From Breviolum minutum Mf 1.05b.01 (lineage: Eukaryota; Sar; Dinophyceae; Suessiales; Symbiodiniaceae): a DNA stretch of 64,000 bases. The stretch's first letter is position 1. The number at the start of each line of letters is the position of its first letter. Location: contig DF239284.1 of NCBI GenBank assembly GCA_000507305.1, forward strand, positions 71,815 to 135,814, written 5' to 3'. The notes beneath the pieces were generated by a model that saw only the letters and a program-made list of their open reading frames with translations, was not told the origin of the DNA and did not search any database. The position numbers and the translations under genes were made by a program. Positions 18,678 to 28,837 of the stretch are shown piece by piece.

Positions 18678-19319
18678 CTAAAGGAATGGACGGGAAAACC
18701 CTTTCGGCCGACCCGTGATTTCTGGGGGAAGATTGACCCATAAAAATCCATTCCTTAGTGAAGGGCCTGAAAACGAGATTGACAAAAGGAAGTCTTTCAT
18801 TCGATTCATCTGGCTAAGCTACGTATAATACTTCACCAAGCTAGATTTTCCTGAAATAGGAGGGCTTTCCCTGAAATCAGCTACATTTTTGGGTGAGGGA
18901 CCCGTGCTGTCAAGGTCGCTATAATTTGACCAGAATATGTTTTCCCAAACCATGAGCAGCCTACTGTTGAAGCCTAACATAAATCTGGAGGTATAATCCC
19001 CTATACAACAAATAACTAAGGTTTTGGACACCGCTCAGGTGAATTGTATTGTTTTTCCTTTGAGGTTGTCAATCCTTTAAAGTTGTTGGGGTTGTAGGTA
19101 GTGTAGGTTGCTAGACCTCATATCTTTTGGGCTGTTTTGGAAAGTCCAACATCTAAAACATCATGTTTTTCTTCCAAAATCACATTCTGACACCTTGCAA
19201 AAAACAACTGTCAATGGATGATTGGTGAACCATCATCTTTTTTTCATTGTGATGATTTGGCTATTAACCACATACGTTAACCACATGGGATGATCCTCCA
19301 AGCCAAACGTTTCCCAAGA

Positions 19320-19460
19320 TTTCACCCCCCGCCGTCCTTGGGCGGCAAACGTGGTGGTGGCAAAGGTGTCTCAACTGGAAAAGCTTCCTTCCAGGAGACT
19401 TCTCTTGGCCTCAGATGGCCATCCGGCTGTTTTTCACATCTTCCCTTGTAGCCGCGGTCA
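19320..19460. CDS. GC-rich coding-like island, strand unresolved
   Basis: Minus reads REVSWKEAFPVETPLPPPRL with a nearby TGA. Plus reads PWAANVVVAKVSQLEKLPSR and RRLLLASDGHPAVFHIF. Both look like protein, so one is an antisense shadow. RNA evidence would settle it. Confidence 0.3.
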
Positions 19461-20039
19461 ACCTTCCCCTTAATAAGGCCTTATTTATGGGGGGGGGTGG
19501 GTGGACTAGCCATGATTATACGGGTTGTTTTCAAAAGGGGATCCTTATAATGAAGAAATGAAGAAATGCCCCCAGATAAGTGGGGTAGTATTTCATCCTC
19601 GACGTATACCCAAGAAACAACCAGGAGGGCCTCTTTTTTCATTGCTCATTTCAATAACTCAAACCTGGCAAAACCTGGGGAAACCGGCATTTTGTTGGTT
19701 ACCAAATCAATTAGAACTGAGTGGGACGCGGGGAGGGTGGAATTGAATTGACCCCCTTCACCAATAATTTTGTTGACCAGTTTGACCAGTAGTATGTTCT
19801 TAACATACAAATATATATCATATATATATAATATATATAGCCATGAAAAAAAATAGATTCTAGATGTTATCTTTCCCAACCAAAACACTGGTCCTCCCCA
19901 CCTAGTTGGTGGTTGAACCACCCATTTTGGCAAAATATGCGCAAGTCAAATTGGATCTTCTGCCCAGAAAAATCGGGGTGAATATTTTTTTTTTAAATGA
20001 GAAACTTCACCACGCAGCCACTGGTCCTTTCTTGCTGAA

Positions 20040-20190
20040 AACACGTGAGCAACGTTCAAAACCCTTGGCCGACATACCATGAAATCCTGGTTGGTTCATA
20101 GGGATCCATATATTGGCATATGAAATTCCCCATACAACTGTGTCGTATTTGATGCTCGACATATATCCAACAAACAACCCAGGTCCAGGT
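20040..20190. repeat. MITE family B, subfamily 2
   Basis: GTGAGCAACGTTCAAAACCC, TGGTTGGTTCATAGGGATCC, then CCAACAAACAACCCAGGTCC. Confidence 0.55.
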
Positions 20191-20210
20191 GTGTTCTTTT
20201 TAATTGAAAA

Positions 20211-20315
20211 CTAGGTGGTGGTTTCAACCCATCTGAAAAACATGCTCGTCAAATTGGATCATGAAACCCCAGGGATAGGGATGAAACTTTAAAAAAATTG
20301 AGTTGCCACCACCTA
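20211..20315. repeat. MITE family C
   Basis: CTAGGTGGTGGTTTCAACCC left; GAGTTGCCACCACCTAAA right; CAAATTGGATCATGAAACCC inside. Confidence 0.75.
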
Positions 20316-20424
20316 AACATGTTTTTTTACATCTTCCAATGGCCAGTCAACCTAAACAACCAGGTGTTTTCTTCATTGAAAACCACGAGGTGTTTTTTTG
20401 GGTGCTATCCATTTGCTATCCAAG

Positions 20425-20504
20425 ATTCCAAATTTTCAGCTCTGAAATCTCACCTTGAAAATTCTCATCCTCGGGATTTTTCGTGGATTGTGGATGAAAC
20501 CTGA
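20425..20504 (+). CDS. Candidate terminal exon
   Basis: After TGCTATCCAAG the frame reads DSKFSALKSHLENSHPRDFS then WIVDET and TGA. Compact, charged C-terminus; product unknown. A second acceptor (ATTTTCAG) lies inside and would shorten it. Confidence 0.36.
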
Positions 20505-20509
20505 AACCT

Positions 20510-21570
20510 TTTTGTTCTACAACTTAAATTTTCAAGGGGGTTATAGGGATTTGTAGGGGCATGTATAGGGGTTATATATAGGGGTTATATGAATTTTCAG
20601 GGCATTTATAGGGGTTATAAAATAATATAACCCCATTTCACCTCATTTATAACGATCGGCTACGGGGCCCACGTTGTATGCGGCATGCTCCATAAACGTT
20701 TGCTTTTGGGAAATTTCCTTCGAAAATAGGCCGTTTACCCCAAAAGGAAAGGATCGTCTTCCAACCATCCTTTTTCAGGGGCGAAAATGTTAGATTTCGT
20801 TGGTGTAGTCAAATTGGATCATCTCCAAAGGTAGAAGTAAAGATAGAAAATATGTTCAAACCAACACCCAGTTCGAAAATCTGCTACAGGGATTTTTGGT
20901 ACATGAATATGTGCCTCCTGGGTTTTTCAAGATGGGGTGGTTGAATGGTTCGAGCTAGATGTACCTCTTAAACATCGTGAATTGAAAAGTGCTTTGAGAA
21001 ACGTAAACATATTAAGCCCCCAAAACCGGGGATGGCTGTTTAAAAAAAACATGTGTGATAGTTCGTAGAAGCCTATGTGAACGATTTTTGTGACATTTAC
21101 TGTGCATGGTGACATCAATATATACTGTTCATGGTTCAGAAATCCATGGAAAAACAACAAGCAACCATGAATGAAGATGTATCTCCTATCAAAAACCAGG
21201 TGATGTCGCCATTTTGACATCTTAGTTTACTGAAGAGTAGATAAGGATCATTTCTGAGAATTTCCTATCGAAGAGTGTCATATCACAACTGGGTTGCTGG
21301 AATCAAGCATCAAAAGTAGTGACAGAGTTTCCCATGTTTTTCTTCAAGTTCTCATCTTTAGCAATTTTTTTCTGGTGGCAAAAAAAATCAGGCAAACAGA
21401 GTTGAAGTTGATCCTGTTTCACCAAGCTTCAAAAAATGCTGGAAATGTCGTCATTTTGACTTCCCGAATGCCAAAACTGGCAGTTTGGGGTAATGTCATC
21501 TGGTTCATGACTTGCAAGTCACCCAGTCATGGTGGTTGAGATTGGGAACCTGATGTTCCAGCCAGATGAA
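20510..21570. other. No assignable gene
   Basis: Holds a GGGGTTATA-rich foldback (20540-20690, family O-like), an F-family fragment (20750-20810) and an 81-codon plus frame ending at 21539 (MPKLAVWGNVIWFMTCK) of doubtful reality. Confidence 0.35.
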
Positions 21571-21575
21571 ACTTC

Positions 21576-21736
21576 CTGGATGTGCCGGGAAGGAAGTGGA
21601 TGGATCAATGGTTAGGATCAATGGGTTAGTTTATTTCACCTACTTATAAATGGCATGTGTTGGGGTTTGTAATTAGTCATATCCCATTGATCCTAACCAT
21701 TGATCCATCCACTTCCTTCCAACAGGACATCCAACT
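21576..21736. repeat. MITE family E, long variant
   Basis: CTGGATGTGCCGGGAAGGAA left; CACTTCCTTCCAACAGGACA right, with TGGTTAGGATCAATGGGTTA mirrored by CCCATTGATCCTAACCATTG. Confidence 0.8.
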
Positions 21737-22102
21737 AATCTTAACCACCAACAGTTACCCTCCCTGAAACTAAGACGACATAGCACCTGAAACTGGATGG
21801 TTGGAATACGAACGTTTCCATCGTTAAAAATACCTGTTCCATCAAATCATAGATGAAACTTCAACATCTCTTACGATTTCATCATTTCTTTTGATCAATG
21901 CAACACATCCAACATGAAATCGGTCCCTCACAACTAGAGATAGCTACTTACGATTTCATCACATCAGTTTCCATTTTCAGAGATTTTTTTTTGGGTGGCA
22001 ATTTTTTGGTTGTTCGATTCGCCGTCGCCGATGTGGCCTGGCGGTTCATTATGAATCCTAAGTTTCTGACCTTCAGGATCCACAAAAAAATGCAAACAAA
22101 AG

Positions 22103-22546
22103 CTAATTCGTCGTAATCCTCAGGAATCTCATGTAGAGCGCAACAACAGCTGAAAGTTCTTCAGTTTCATGAGACCCTGGTAATCCACCAGCAACGTGCT
22201 TCGGGAAGACTTTGGATATCCACTTGGGAGTGTTGGGATTCCTCAGCCGAGTAGCGCTCCAAGCCCTCCACCAGACTGGGAGTATGCTAATTGGCCGGTA
22301 TTGGCTCGGCAACAACTGTCTTTTGGCCTTCTTTGGAATGCAAACAAGCTTGCAATTCATGATAGAGAGAGGTTTCTTTGAGGTCTCCTCCCATAGTCTC
22401 ATCGCTCTCCAAACCAAAGCAGATGCTTCCTGATTGGAAGCAATGACCTTGATCGCATGCTTGCTCCCGACGTCCGTCCCAGAGCAACCATTGATAGATT
22501 TCAGCCTCTTAAAAGGTGATGTTTTGGTTGATCCTATTCCTAACAA
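22103..22546 (-). mobile_element. Reverse transcriptase fragment of a second LINE family
   Basis: One continuous minus frame of 147 residues. It contains ALVWRAMRLWEETSKKPLS, LVCIPKKAKRQLLPSQYRPI, SILPVWWRAWSATRLRNPN and HVAGGLPGSHETEELSAVVA. This is the pre-palm region of non-LTR RTs (IPK, RPIS-L, WR-W). It is different from the RT at 10.5-12.2 kb, so it represents another family. Motif A and the catalytic DD are absent, so this is a truncated remnant. The frame being intact suggests either a recent insertion or a short survivor. Confidence 0.7.
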
Positions 22547-22569
22547 AAGTCCCTGTTCTTAGATTTGGG

Positions 22570-22655
22570 AAAGTTGGGTGGTTGGAAAAAAGTTCCAAAA
22601 AAAAATCTCCAAATGGTGGTTTAATGGTGATTTACAGTGGTAGAAAGTAAGAAAT
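22570..22655 (+). repeat. Family L element, 3' part
   Basis: GGTGGTTGGAAAAAAGTTCC, CTCCAAATGGTGGTTTAATG, then GTGATTTACAGTGGTAGAAA. Confidence 0.5.
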
Positions 22656-22938
22656 AGCCTTACCGAAACACAGGTTTATGGTGCAAAAGGATGTCTACAT
22701 GTAAAGAGATCTGCAAGGGCGGATCAACCAATCAGAATTTGGTGGTTTAATCTTGTTAGTTGCAAAATCAACTATCCCTTTCATAGGTGATTGCTTTGCT
22801 TGATGTATGCCATATCTATATGATCACATATTTGTAGCATACCAAAAATAAAAAACAAATAAGTGATTGGTGTCTCTTAACATTAGACTCATTAGACCAT
22901 ATCCATGAAACACCAAACATTTCCTGGTTTCCTTGCAG

Positions 22939-23087
22939 AATCAACGAAGCCATCTACGAAGCGTCAAACCCCGTCCAGCCCCTACGGGCCTCGCCTGGAT
23001 TGACCCCCGGTCGGCTTTTACAAAATTTGGGCTTCCGAACGCTGGACCAATTCGATCCACCTGGGGGTCCACGAGTCTGCCCGGAAG
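22939..23087 (+). CDS. Candidate internal exon of a plus-strand gene
   Basis: A strong TTTCCTTGCAG acceptor opens a GC-rich exon. Phase 1 reads INEAIYEASNPVQPLRASPG, LTPGRLLQNLGFRTLDQF and DPPGGPRVCPEA. A second frame over the same bases is also open to a TAG (GLAWIDPRSAFTKFGLPN). I prefer the first on composition. No GT donor is visible. A GC donor, which dinoflagellate introns do use, would fit at 23088. The (AT)n tract after it is intronic. I do not recognise the protein. Confidence 0.48.
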
Positions 23088-23733
23088 CTAGGATACATAT
23101 ATATATATATATATGTTGTATACATAAGATGTTATAGATACACAAATGTATCTAAAGAATCATGTATATCTGTACAATCTATGTCTGTATGTATACATAT
23201 ATATAAAAAAATCACTCACACATATCTAAACTATTCTAAACTGGAATCAAAAAATAAAATTGAGACTTTTCGGGGGGAGGTTGTGTAACATCCCTATAAT
23301 TTGGCTAAACACATGCCTACGGGGCATGCCTGAATGAATCATAGTGCAGGGTGCAGTGACAGAAAACACCCCAAAAAGAAAGTTTGGCACAACATACGTT
23401 TGAATTCACCTGTGCAGTATGGAGACATATATACATACATAAATATGTGTATATATATATATATACATATATATCTATATTCATATTTACATATATACAT
23501 ATATACATATATACATATATACATACAAACTTGATATCATAATATATACTCCAGTTGTGGACACCCCTCTCTCTCTCTACATATACAAGTACATCTGTAC
23601 TGTGACCACATTTACTATACCAAAGCACTCTTGAAGATGATGTTCCTTTTCCCCAGGTGGGATATGCTAGTTCTCTGGAGGGTACATATCTAACGATCCA
23701 CCTGTAAGAACTGTGGGTTTGTTGTGCCCTCAG

Positions 23734-23865
23734 CTGCAACTGAGCACCCCAAGCCAACAAGAAGTTTCCTTCTCTCCAGCGTGCGAGGGGCATAGCCTTG
23801 CGGCTGAACGCCTGAGATCGAGCTCTCGTGTTGTGGAAAAAAGGGCATTCCGGAAGTATTCCGAG
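23734..23865 (+). CDS. Candidate exon, basic and serine-rich
   Basis: TGTGCCCTCAG acceptor, then exactly 44 codons in phase 0: LQLSTPSQQEVSFSPACEGH, SLAAERLRSSSRVVEKRAF and RKYSE, ending at GAG|GT. It could follow the exon at 22939 in the same gene. The minus strand is also open here over a long stretch, so strand is not certain. Confidence 0.4.
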
Positions 23866-23877
23866 GTTCAAAACCCT

Positions 23878-23981
23878 TACCCTCCCTGAAACTAACATAG
23901 CCCCTGAAAATTGATGGTTGGAAGATTAGTTTCCTTTTGGGATGCCATTGTTTCAGGTGCCATGTTAGTTTCAGGGAGTGT
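23878..23981. repeat. MITE family F
   Basis: TACCCTCCCTGAAACTAACA left, TGTTAGTTTCAGGGAGTGTA right. AAATTGATGGTTGGAAGATT and GATGCCATTGTTTCAGGTGC are inside. Confidence 0.88.
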
Positions 23982-24114
23982 ATGACATTCTACTGATTGG
24001 TTTATAGGGGATCCTTATAATAGCTTAGTATAATCCCCATATAAATGGTTGTTTCATGACTACTGCCAACGTATGCCTTTGATGATGAGTATTTTGATCA
24101 GGCCCATGATTGTG

Positions 24115-24116
24115 AA

Positions 24117-24190
<74 letters not shown>
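24115..24190. repeat. (ATG)n microsatellite
   Basis: About 25 uninterrupted ATG units. It produces poly-Met and poly-His frames that are not genes. Confidence 0.97.
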
Positions 24191-24292
24191 CTTGTAAAGT
24201 GTCCAATGGTCATCTTTTGTTCACCTTGGAAAAAGAACTCCAGGAGAAAAACCTTGAGCTCTGTCTTCTAGAAGAAACCACCTTTCAAATAT

Positions 24293-24420
24293 TGCTGTAT
24301 CTTGGATTTGCTTGTTCGATGCTTGGGAAAAGTACCAAAACTTTTCTCCCAAATGCTGGTGCAAAAATCGTGATGAATCTCATAGTAGAATCTGAAAAAA
24401 ATCACTCAAAAACTAAACAA
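24293..24420 (+). repeat. Family L element, near full length
   Basis: CTTGGATTTGCTTGTTCGAT, TTTCTCCCAAATGCTGGTGC, GTGATGAATCTCATAGTAGA, then CACTCAAAAACTAAACAAA. Confidence 0.7.
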
Positions 24421-24544
24421 ATTCAACATGATCATAGGTTTTTACCCAACATCAATTCCAAATTTCGACCATTCGCCTTGAAAAAATATTCGTATTTTTT
24501 TATCCTCACAAAATTGGTGTATTCGTAAAGGATGTTTTTTGGGG

Positions 24545-24623
24545 GGGGAAAACTTCGGTCAACAAACTTGGACTTCCATCGAGATTGCCTTGCAAGACTC
24601 ATCCCTTTCATTCTAAGATGCAC
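24545..24623 (-). CDS. Candidate exon, minus strand, basic
   Basis: TGGAGTTCAG acceptor on the minus strand, then VHLRMKGMSLARQSRWKSKF and VDRSF before a poly-C stretch. Strongly basic. Product unknown and 3' limit uncertain. Confidence 0.3.
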
Positions 24624-24636
24624 CTGAACTCCAACA

Positions 24637-24786
24637 TGAGCCATGCAAAAAACCTCTCTTACTTTCCATTACATTGGTTAATTAGGGATCCTTATAATGG
24701 CTTATGAAATAATCCCCTACAAAATAACTGGGTAAGATTTCACCCGCAAATGCCCTAAACAACCAGGGGCCCTTTTTTCATTGCTC
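24637..24786. repeat. MITE family B
   Basis: TGAGCCATGCAAAAAACCTC left; CAGGGGCCCTTTTTTCATTG right. AGGGATCCTTATAATGGCTT and CCTAAACAACCA inside. Confidence 0.8.
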
Positions 24787-24789
24787 CCC

Positions 24790-25300
24790 GTCGGTTTGGG
24801 GGGGAGGCTTTTACCGATGACCCTAGCCTAAAGTAAACAAAGATATGTCAACGGGAAATTCACCTTTTCCAAAGGAAAAATGGTCAGCCAAAGAGCTATG
24901 AAATAAATGGTGTTTGTACTTTCACTTTCTTCCGAATAAATGTGTGCACTCCCCAAGAAAATGAAAGGTTTTGCCAATTTGCTTGAGTGAGAATGAAGAA
25001 AAGACATCTACAAGGTTCATGAACTTTTCATTCGTCTGCCGGAAGGATACCATCAATTACGATCCACCCCCCCCCCCCCGGGTGTTGTTGGCACCCAATT
25101 GAGAGCCATCCTGAAGCATCCTGGCATGGCGAAAAACACCAGCATTGAAGGAAGTAGACAACTGTTTACATTAGGGAGCTACTCCCCCGAAAGCTAATGC
25201 CCCGTAGTGAACAATTGGTTCAAGTACTAACCTTACCTAGTCATTTTTGGATTTCTGAACCATCAACAGCAGTTCACCCCACGGAAATTCTTGAGAAACT
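24790..25300. other. No assignable gene
   Basis: Noncoding-looking sequence with a poly-C tract (about 25068-25078) and a family D fragment (TTTCTGAACCATCAACAG, about 25253-25270). Confidence 0.4.
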
Positions 25301-25306
25301 CCAAAC

Positions 25307-25425
25307 TACTTGGATGTCCTAGGAATTAGGATCAATGGCTATTTCACCTACTTAATAGTTCGGATATTGTGGTTACAACCCATTTACCAACCATTGCTCC
25401 TAACTTCCTGAGACATTCAAGTACT
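25307..25425. repeat. MITE family E
   Basis: TACTTGGATGTCCTAGGAAT left, TAACTTCCTGAGACATTCAA right. Confidence 0.8.
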
Positions 25426-25828
25426 GAAAGTTAACATTGTTCACCTAAAAATGCATTCCAAAAACGAAATTCCGGATTTTTGGGAACCATCATTTTGAGA
25501 TTCCATATGATCCATGTTGTTGTTTTTTTGTTGGGGGTGCGGGGGGCGTTTTTTTTTCCGAAACCACAAATTTTGGTATCGTGTTTTTTTCGATGTGTGT
25601 AAAGGAAACATCTTGGAAATTCACATTTTGAACCTAAAAATGGAGGTGGATGGAAGCTGATTTTCCTCTTCAAATTGGTCGATTTTTAGGTTCCAGCCAT
25701 TAATTTTCAGGGGTGTATGCCGCGCTAAACTTACCCTGCGGTAAACTAACACAGCTGGCTGGAGTGATCAACCATGAAGCTTTCATGAAGCTAGGGAGGG
25801 TATTTCAAGAGGAAAAAAATTATGTGAT

Positions 25829-25937
25829 ACACTTCCTGAAACTAACAGTTCGCACCTGAAAATAGGTTTTCCCAAAAGGAAAAGTTTGTATTCCAACCAT
25901 CCATTTTCCAGTCCTATGTTAGTTTCATGGATGGTAT
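25829..25937. repeat. MITE family F
   Basis: ACTTCCTGAAACTAACAGTT left; TCCTATGTTAGTTTCATGGA right. Confidence 0.8.
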
Positions 25938-26146
25938 ATATTTATATATATATATACATGATATAATCAAATTTCATGCCAACTCATGGCATGAAAATTG
26001 GCACTTATGATCCACAATATTCCACCCGTGTGAAACCCAGTCTGATGAAGAAAACCATTGTAAAAACTCAGGAAGTTCGACGGAAACGGTGAAAACTCAT
26101 CAAGTTCGAAAACAAAAGGGTGAAAGCTTCTTGGTTGGTCATTGTA

Positions 26147-26252
26147 TACCCTCCCTTCAGCTAATAGTTTTGCACCTGATAATGAATGGTTGGAACATTA
26201 GTTTTTCGTTGGGATGGCCTATTTTCAGGTGTTATGTTAGTTCCAAAGAGGG
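26147..26252. repeat. MITE family F, diverged
   Basis: TACCCTCCCTTCAGCTAATA left; TCAGGTGTTATGTTAGTTCC right; ATGAATGGTTGGAACATTAG inside. Confidence 0.75.
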
Positions 26253-26329
26253 TAACTCAAATCAACTCAAGAACTAACAGCATATCCAAAACAACAAACA
26301 AAAAACGGTTTGCTTCTCTGATACCTTCC

Positions 26330-26760
26330 AAATAAAAAGTTATACTGATGTAACTCTTGAGGAAATATCATATCCCACTTCTTGAAATAGAAGTATATGA
26401 TAATAAAACCTATGTATATGTACAATGCAAATTATGATGAATTAGAATATTTTTAGCAGTAAGACAAAAAATAATAATGATAATATAAATTCAAGAGAAA
26501 ATATTGAATTCATGAAAGAAAAAATTGATTTTCTTGAAAAATGTACAAACTAATCATGAATGTCTTTTTACAGAGATTAAAAACCGATGAAATAAAAGAC
26601 ATAAATGTTCTATCGTTAGGAATTAAATTTTAATTCTGTTGTAATAAATGAAACTGATAAAGTACAATGCGAGTATTGCGGCCAATTCTAAAATAAGAAA
26701 GGTATTGTGAAACGTAGAAAGCTGTTTCAATAGTCTTAATACAAGAGCTAAAACAAATGA
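26330..26760 (+). pseudogene. AT-rich island with decayed coding sequence
   Basis: Base composition drops sharply here. Broken plus frames give AT-biased, charged peptides: NSRENIEFMKEKIDFLEKC, then KTDEIKDINVLSLGIKF, then INETDKVQCEYCGQF with a C-x2-C pair. After a stop come NKKGIVKRRKLFQ. The pattern (short coiled-coil-like stretch plus C-x2-C finger, ATA/AGA/AAA codons) resembles genes from AT-rich genomes such as large DNA viruses of algae. Frames are broken by several stops. Origin is inference; an organelle or bacterial source is also possible. Confidence 0.35.
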
Positions 26761-27064
26761 ACCAACATCAAATTCTACTAGCTTGCGTTTACATTTCTGT
26801 GTTCCCACATCCCAACCGTAGTAGTAGCTGTAGTAATAGCAGTAGCGACATAGAGACGAAACGCCTGAGGTCTCGAATCCGAGTTCGCGGGGGGTATTCG
26901 TGGTGGCTCAGCAGCTCATGGTGGATAACTATGAAGAGTTAGTAAAATAGTACCCCGAAAACTAACATCACAATGGAGAAACTGGAAAATTAACCACTAT
27001 CAACCCCTTGCTAGTTGCTCAGCAACCCCCGCCCTTTCCTGAGTCGCGCTTTTTTTTTACCAAA

Positions 27065-27700
27065 CTATTGGGACCTGGCCCAGTCACGCCGCGTCTGCCA
27101 CAAGGGGTCGCGGGTCACCGCCTGTGCGACCCCTTTCGGCAGACGCGGTTTTTCTTCTCCAACCGCTGCATGACGACCTCTTCTTGACTTTTGACAGTTG
27201 CATCCTTTTTTGGCTTTTTCACGCAGGCGGCATTGCTTTTTGACTTTTGCACGCAGGCTTGCATCCTTTTTGGCTTTTTCACGCGGCTTGCATCTTTGAT
27301 CACACTTTGGTATCCCCTCTTCCACACTTTGGTATCCTGTCTTCCACACTCCACACTTTGGTATCCCCTCTTCCACACTTTGGTATCCTATCTCTTTAAC
27401 TTTGGTATCCTCTCTTCCACACTTTGGTATCCCCCGGCTGGCATCGCTTTTTGGCTTTTGCACGCAGGCTTCGCTTTCTTTTTTGGCTTTTTCACGCAGG
27501 CGGCATCGCTTTTTGGCTGTGTCACCAGGCGGCATCGCTTTTTCGCTTTTGCACAGGCTTGCATCGCTTTTTGGCTTTTTCACCACGCTTTCATCGTTTG
27601 CATCCACACTTTGGTATCCCCTCTTCCACACTTTGGTATCCCCTCTTCCACACTTTGGTATCCTCTCTTCCACTTTGGTATCCCCGGCTGGCAGGACCAT
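27065..27700 (-). CDS. Repeat-derived open frame, basic
   Basis: A 211-codon minus frame over a minisatellite. It repeats GYQSVEEGIPKCG and RLREKAKK units. The plus strand has long open frames in more than one register over the same bases, so openness here reflects repeat structure. Whether any is translated is unknown. Confidence 0.2.
   Translation of the reverse strand: MVLPAGDTKVEERIPKCGRGDTKVWKRGYQSVDANDESVVKKPKSDASLCKSEKAMPPGDTAKKRCRLREKAKKESEACVQKPKSDASRGIPKCGREDTKVKEIGYQSVEEGIPKCGVWKTGYQSVEEGIPKCDQRCKPREKAKKDASLRAKVKKQCRLREKAKKGCNCQKSRRGRHAAVGEEKPRLPKGVAQAVTRDPLWQTRRDWARSQ
27091..27146. repeat. Strong hairpin
   Basis: Arms GCGTCTGCCACAAGGGGTCG (27091) and CGACCCCTTTCGGCAGACGC (27127): about 21 bp with two mismatches around a 14-nt loop. 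GC-rich in an AT-rich neighbourhood and located at the edge of a minisatellite. Confidence 0.8.
27185..27690. repeat. Composite minisatellite
   Basis: Two interleaved units. One is CACACTTTGGTATCCCCTCT (about 21-22 bp). The other is GCATCGCTTTTTGGCTTTTT with CACGCAGGCG (about 30 bp). Blocks alternate across about 500 bp. Confidence 0.9.
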
Positions 27701-27877
27701 TCACGGGCAGACACTGTACTGCCTCAACAGCAAGCAATGAGATTAGCTAGCAGCTAAGGGATCCTAATGTTGGGTTGGCTGCCAGCTATGTATCACTTGT
27801 GCAGTTACTTGAAAAGCCTCAACACTATTGGGTAATGAAAACGAAAAGAGCGCTGCAAATTTCCCCAAAAAAAATAA

Positions 27878-28174
27878 ACCCGGCAAGAGACCCCAAAAAG
27901 TATCCGAACGGGGCCACCACCACCAGAGAAACTCCGTCCGAATCCTAAGGAAAAATACCTCAGGCTCCTCTATGAGCTGTGGGTGAAGGGCGAAGGAGAG
28001 GTAGCCCTTTCCTCCATTTCAAATTCGATTGAAGCTCCGGATTTCTCTCTCCTCTTTCCTCCTTTTTTGAATGACGCAACTGCCATCTTGAGCAGAACTG
28101 GGCCACCACCGTTCCCACATTCCAACCCGTCGGCGGTTTCTACCTCCTCCTGCACTCATTTACAGTACTCCTGA
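27878..28174 (+). CDS. Candidate terminal exon, Pro-rich start
   Basis: An open plus frame of 98 codons after a TAA. It reads RQETPKSIRTGPPPPEKLRP, NPKEKYLRLLYELWVKGEGE, VALSSISNSIEAPDFSLLFP, PFLNDATAILSRTGPPPFPH and ends at a TGA at 28172-28174. The middle looks like a helix. A GGCAAG acceptor may start it near 27886. A minus-strand frame over the second half is also open. Unknown product. Confidence 0.38.
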   Translation, partial: TRQETPKSIRTGPPPPEKLRPNPKEKYLRLLYELWVKGEGEVALSSISNSIEAPDFSLLFPPFLNDATAILSRTGPPPFPHSNPSAVSTSSCTHLQYS

Positions 28175-28280
28175 GAGGGACGCGCTCACCCTCCGCGGGC
28201 TCGGCCCCTCTAAGTTGCTGGCAAAGCAAAGGCCCCGACCATTCTTCCACCTTCACCTGAAGAAGGACATCCCCTTGTCC
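28133..28280. repeat. Dispersed module, copy 1
   Basis: GGTTTCTACCTCCTCCTGCA, TTACAGTACTCCTGAGAGGG, then CCTCTAAGTTGCTGGCAAAG and CACCTGAAGAAGGACATC. Copies follow at 28838 and 29408. Confidence 0.75.
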
Positions 28281-28547
28281 ATTTGATGTTAGGGTTGGGC
28301 TCTCCAATTCTATACAAACCTAAACAGCGGCATCACCGAGCCACCACAAAATCGAAACCCATTTTTTCAAGTAGAGTCCCTACAAAGTTGGAGCTACAAC
28401 TCTTGGGGCACCAAATGCCCAATTCTTGCTTTTAAGGCCTTTGTATCAAACCAAAATCCTGATTTGAGTTTGAATTGCGACAGTCTTTGTCATCAAAAAA
28501 CTATATTCAAAACAGACACCTGGGTTTTGATTTTCTAAGGTTTTTAG

Positions 28548-28793
28548 GTGGCTTGGGCTGACCCAAGTTTGTTTGGGTCTGTGTTCGGTTTCTTTCACAT
28601 TCCTTCTCGGTCATTCTACGTAGTTACTTCTGCGCTCTTCGCACTTCCACCCAGATCCCAAGCGATCCAAACTGATGCAATAAAGATCCTCCAACATCTT
28701 TCCCATACGAGCAAGCTCAGCAGAGCTGTGCGGAGTAGCTCTCCCTCAGAAAGACGAATGCATTTTAAAAGGGATTGGTTGTGGGGGATCTGA
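28548..28793 (+). CDS. Candidate terminal exon, 81 residues
   Basis: A GGTTTTTAG acceptor is followed at once by an 82-codon frame in phase 0 with a TGA at 28791-28793. It reads VAWADPSLFGSVFGFFHIPS, RSFYVVTSALFALPPRSQAI, QTDAIKILQHLSHTSKLSRA and VRSSSPSERRMHFKRDWLWG. The exact coincidence of acceptor and frame supports it. The minus strand is open across most of the same stretch, so strand is not proved. Unknown function. Confidence 0.42.
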   Translation: MAWADPSLFGSVFGFFHIPSRSFYVVTSALFALPPRSQAIQTDAIKILQHLSHTSKLSRAVRSSSPSERRMHFKRDWLWGI

Positions 28794-28837
28794 GAAGAAG
28801 TTTTTCCGTTTCTGTGTTCCCACATCCCAACCCATTT

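Noticed and set aside
23317-23898. 193-codon minus frame
   Set aside because: Half of it is an (ATATAC)n tract read as Tyr/Ile repeats. The remaining GC-rich part reads better on plus with a splice acceptor at 23733.
24025-24213. Poly-His / poly-Met frames
   Set aside because: Produced entirely by the (ATG)n microsatellite. The same applies to frames over the (CAC)n tract at 48378 and the GATA tract at 29552.
26840-26930. tRNA-like GGTCTCGAATCCGAG and TGGCTCAGCAGC
   Set aside because: The B-box-like motif precedes the A-box-like one on the plus strand, and no acceptor stem is found.
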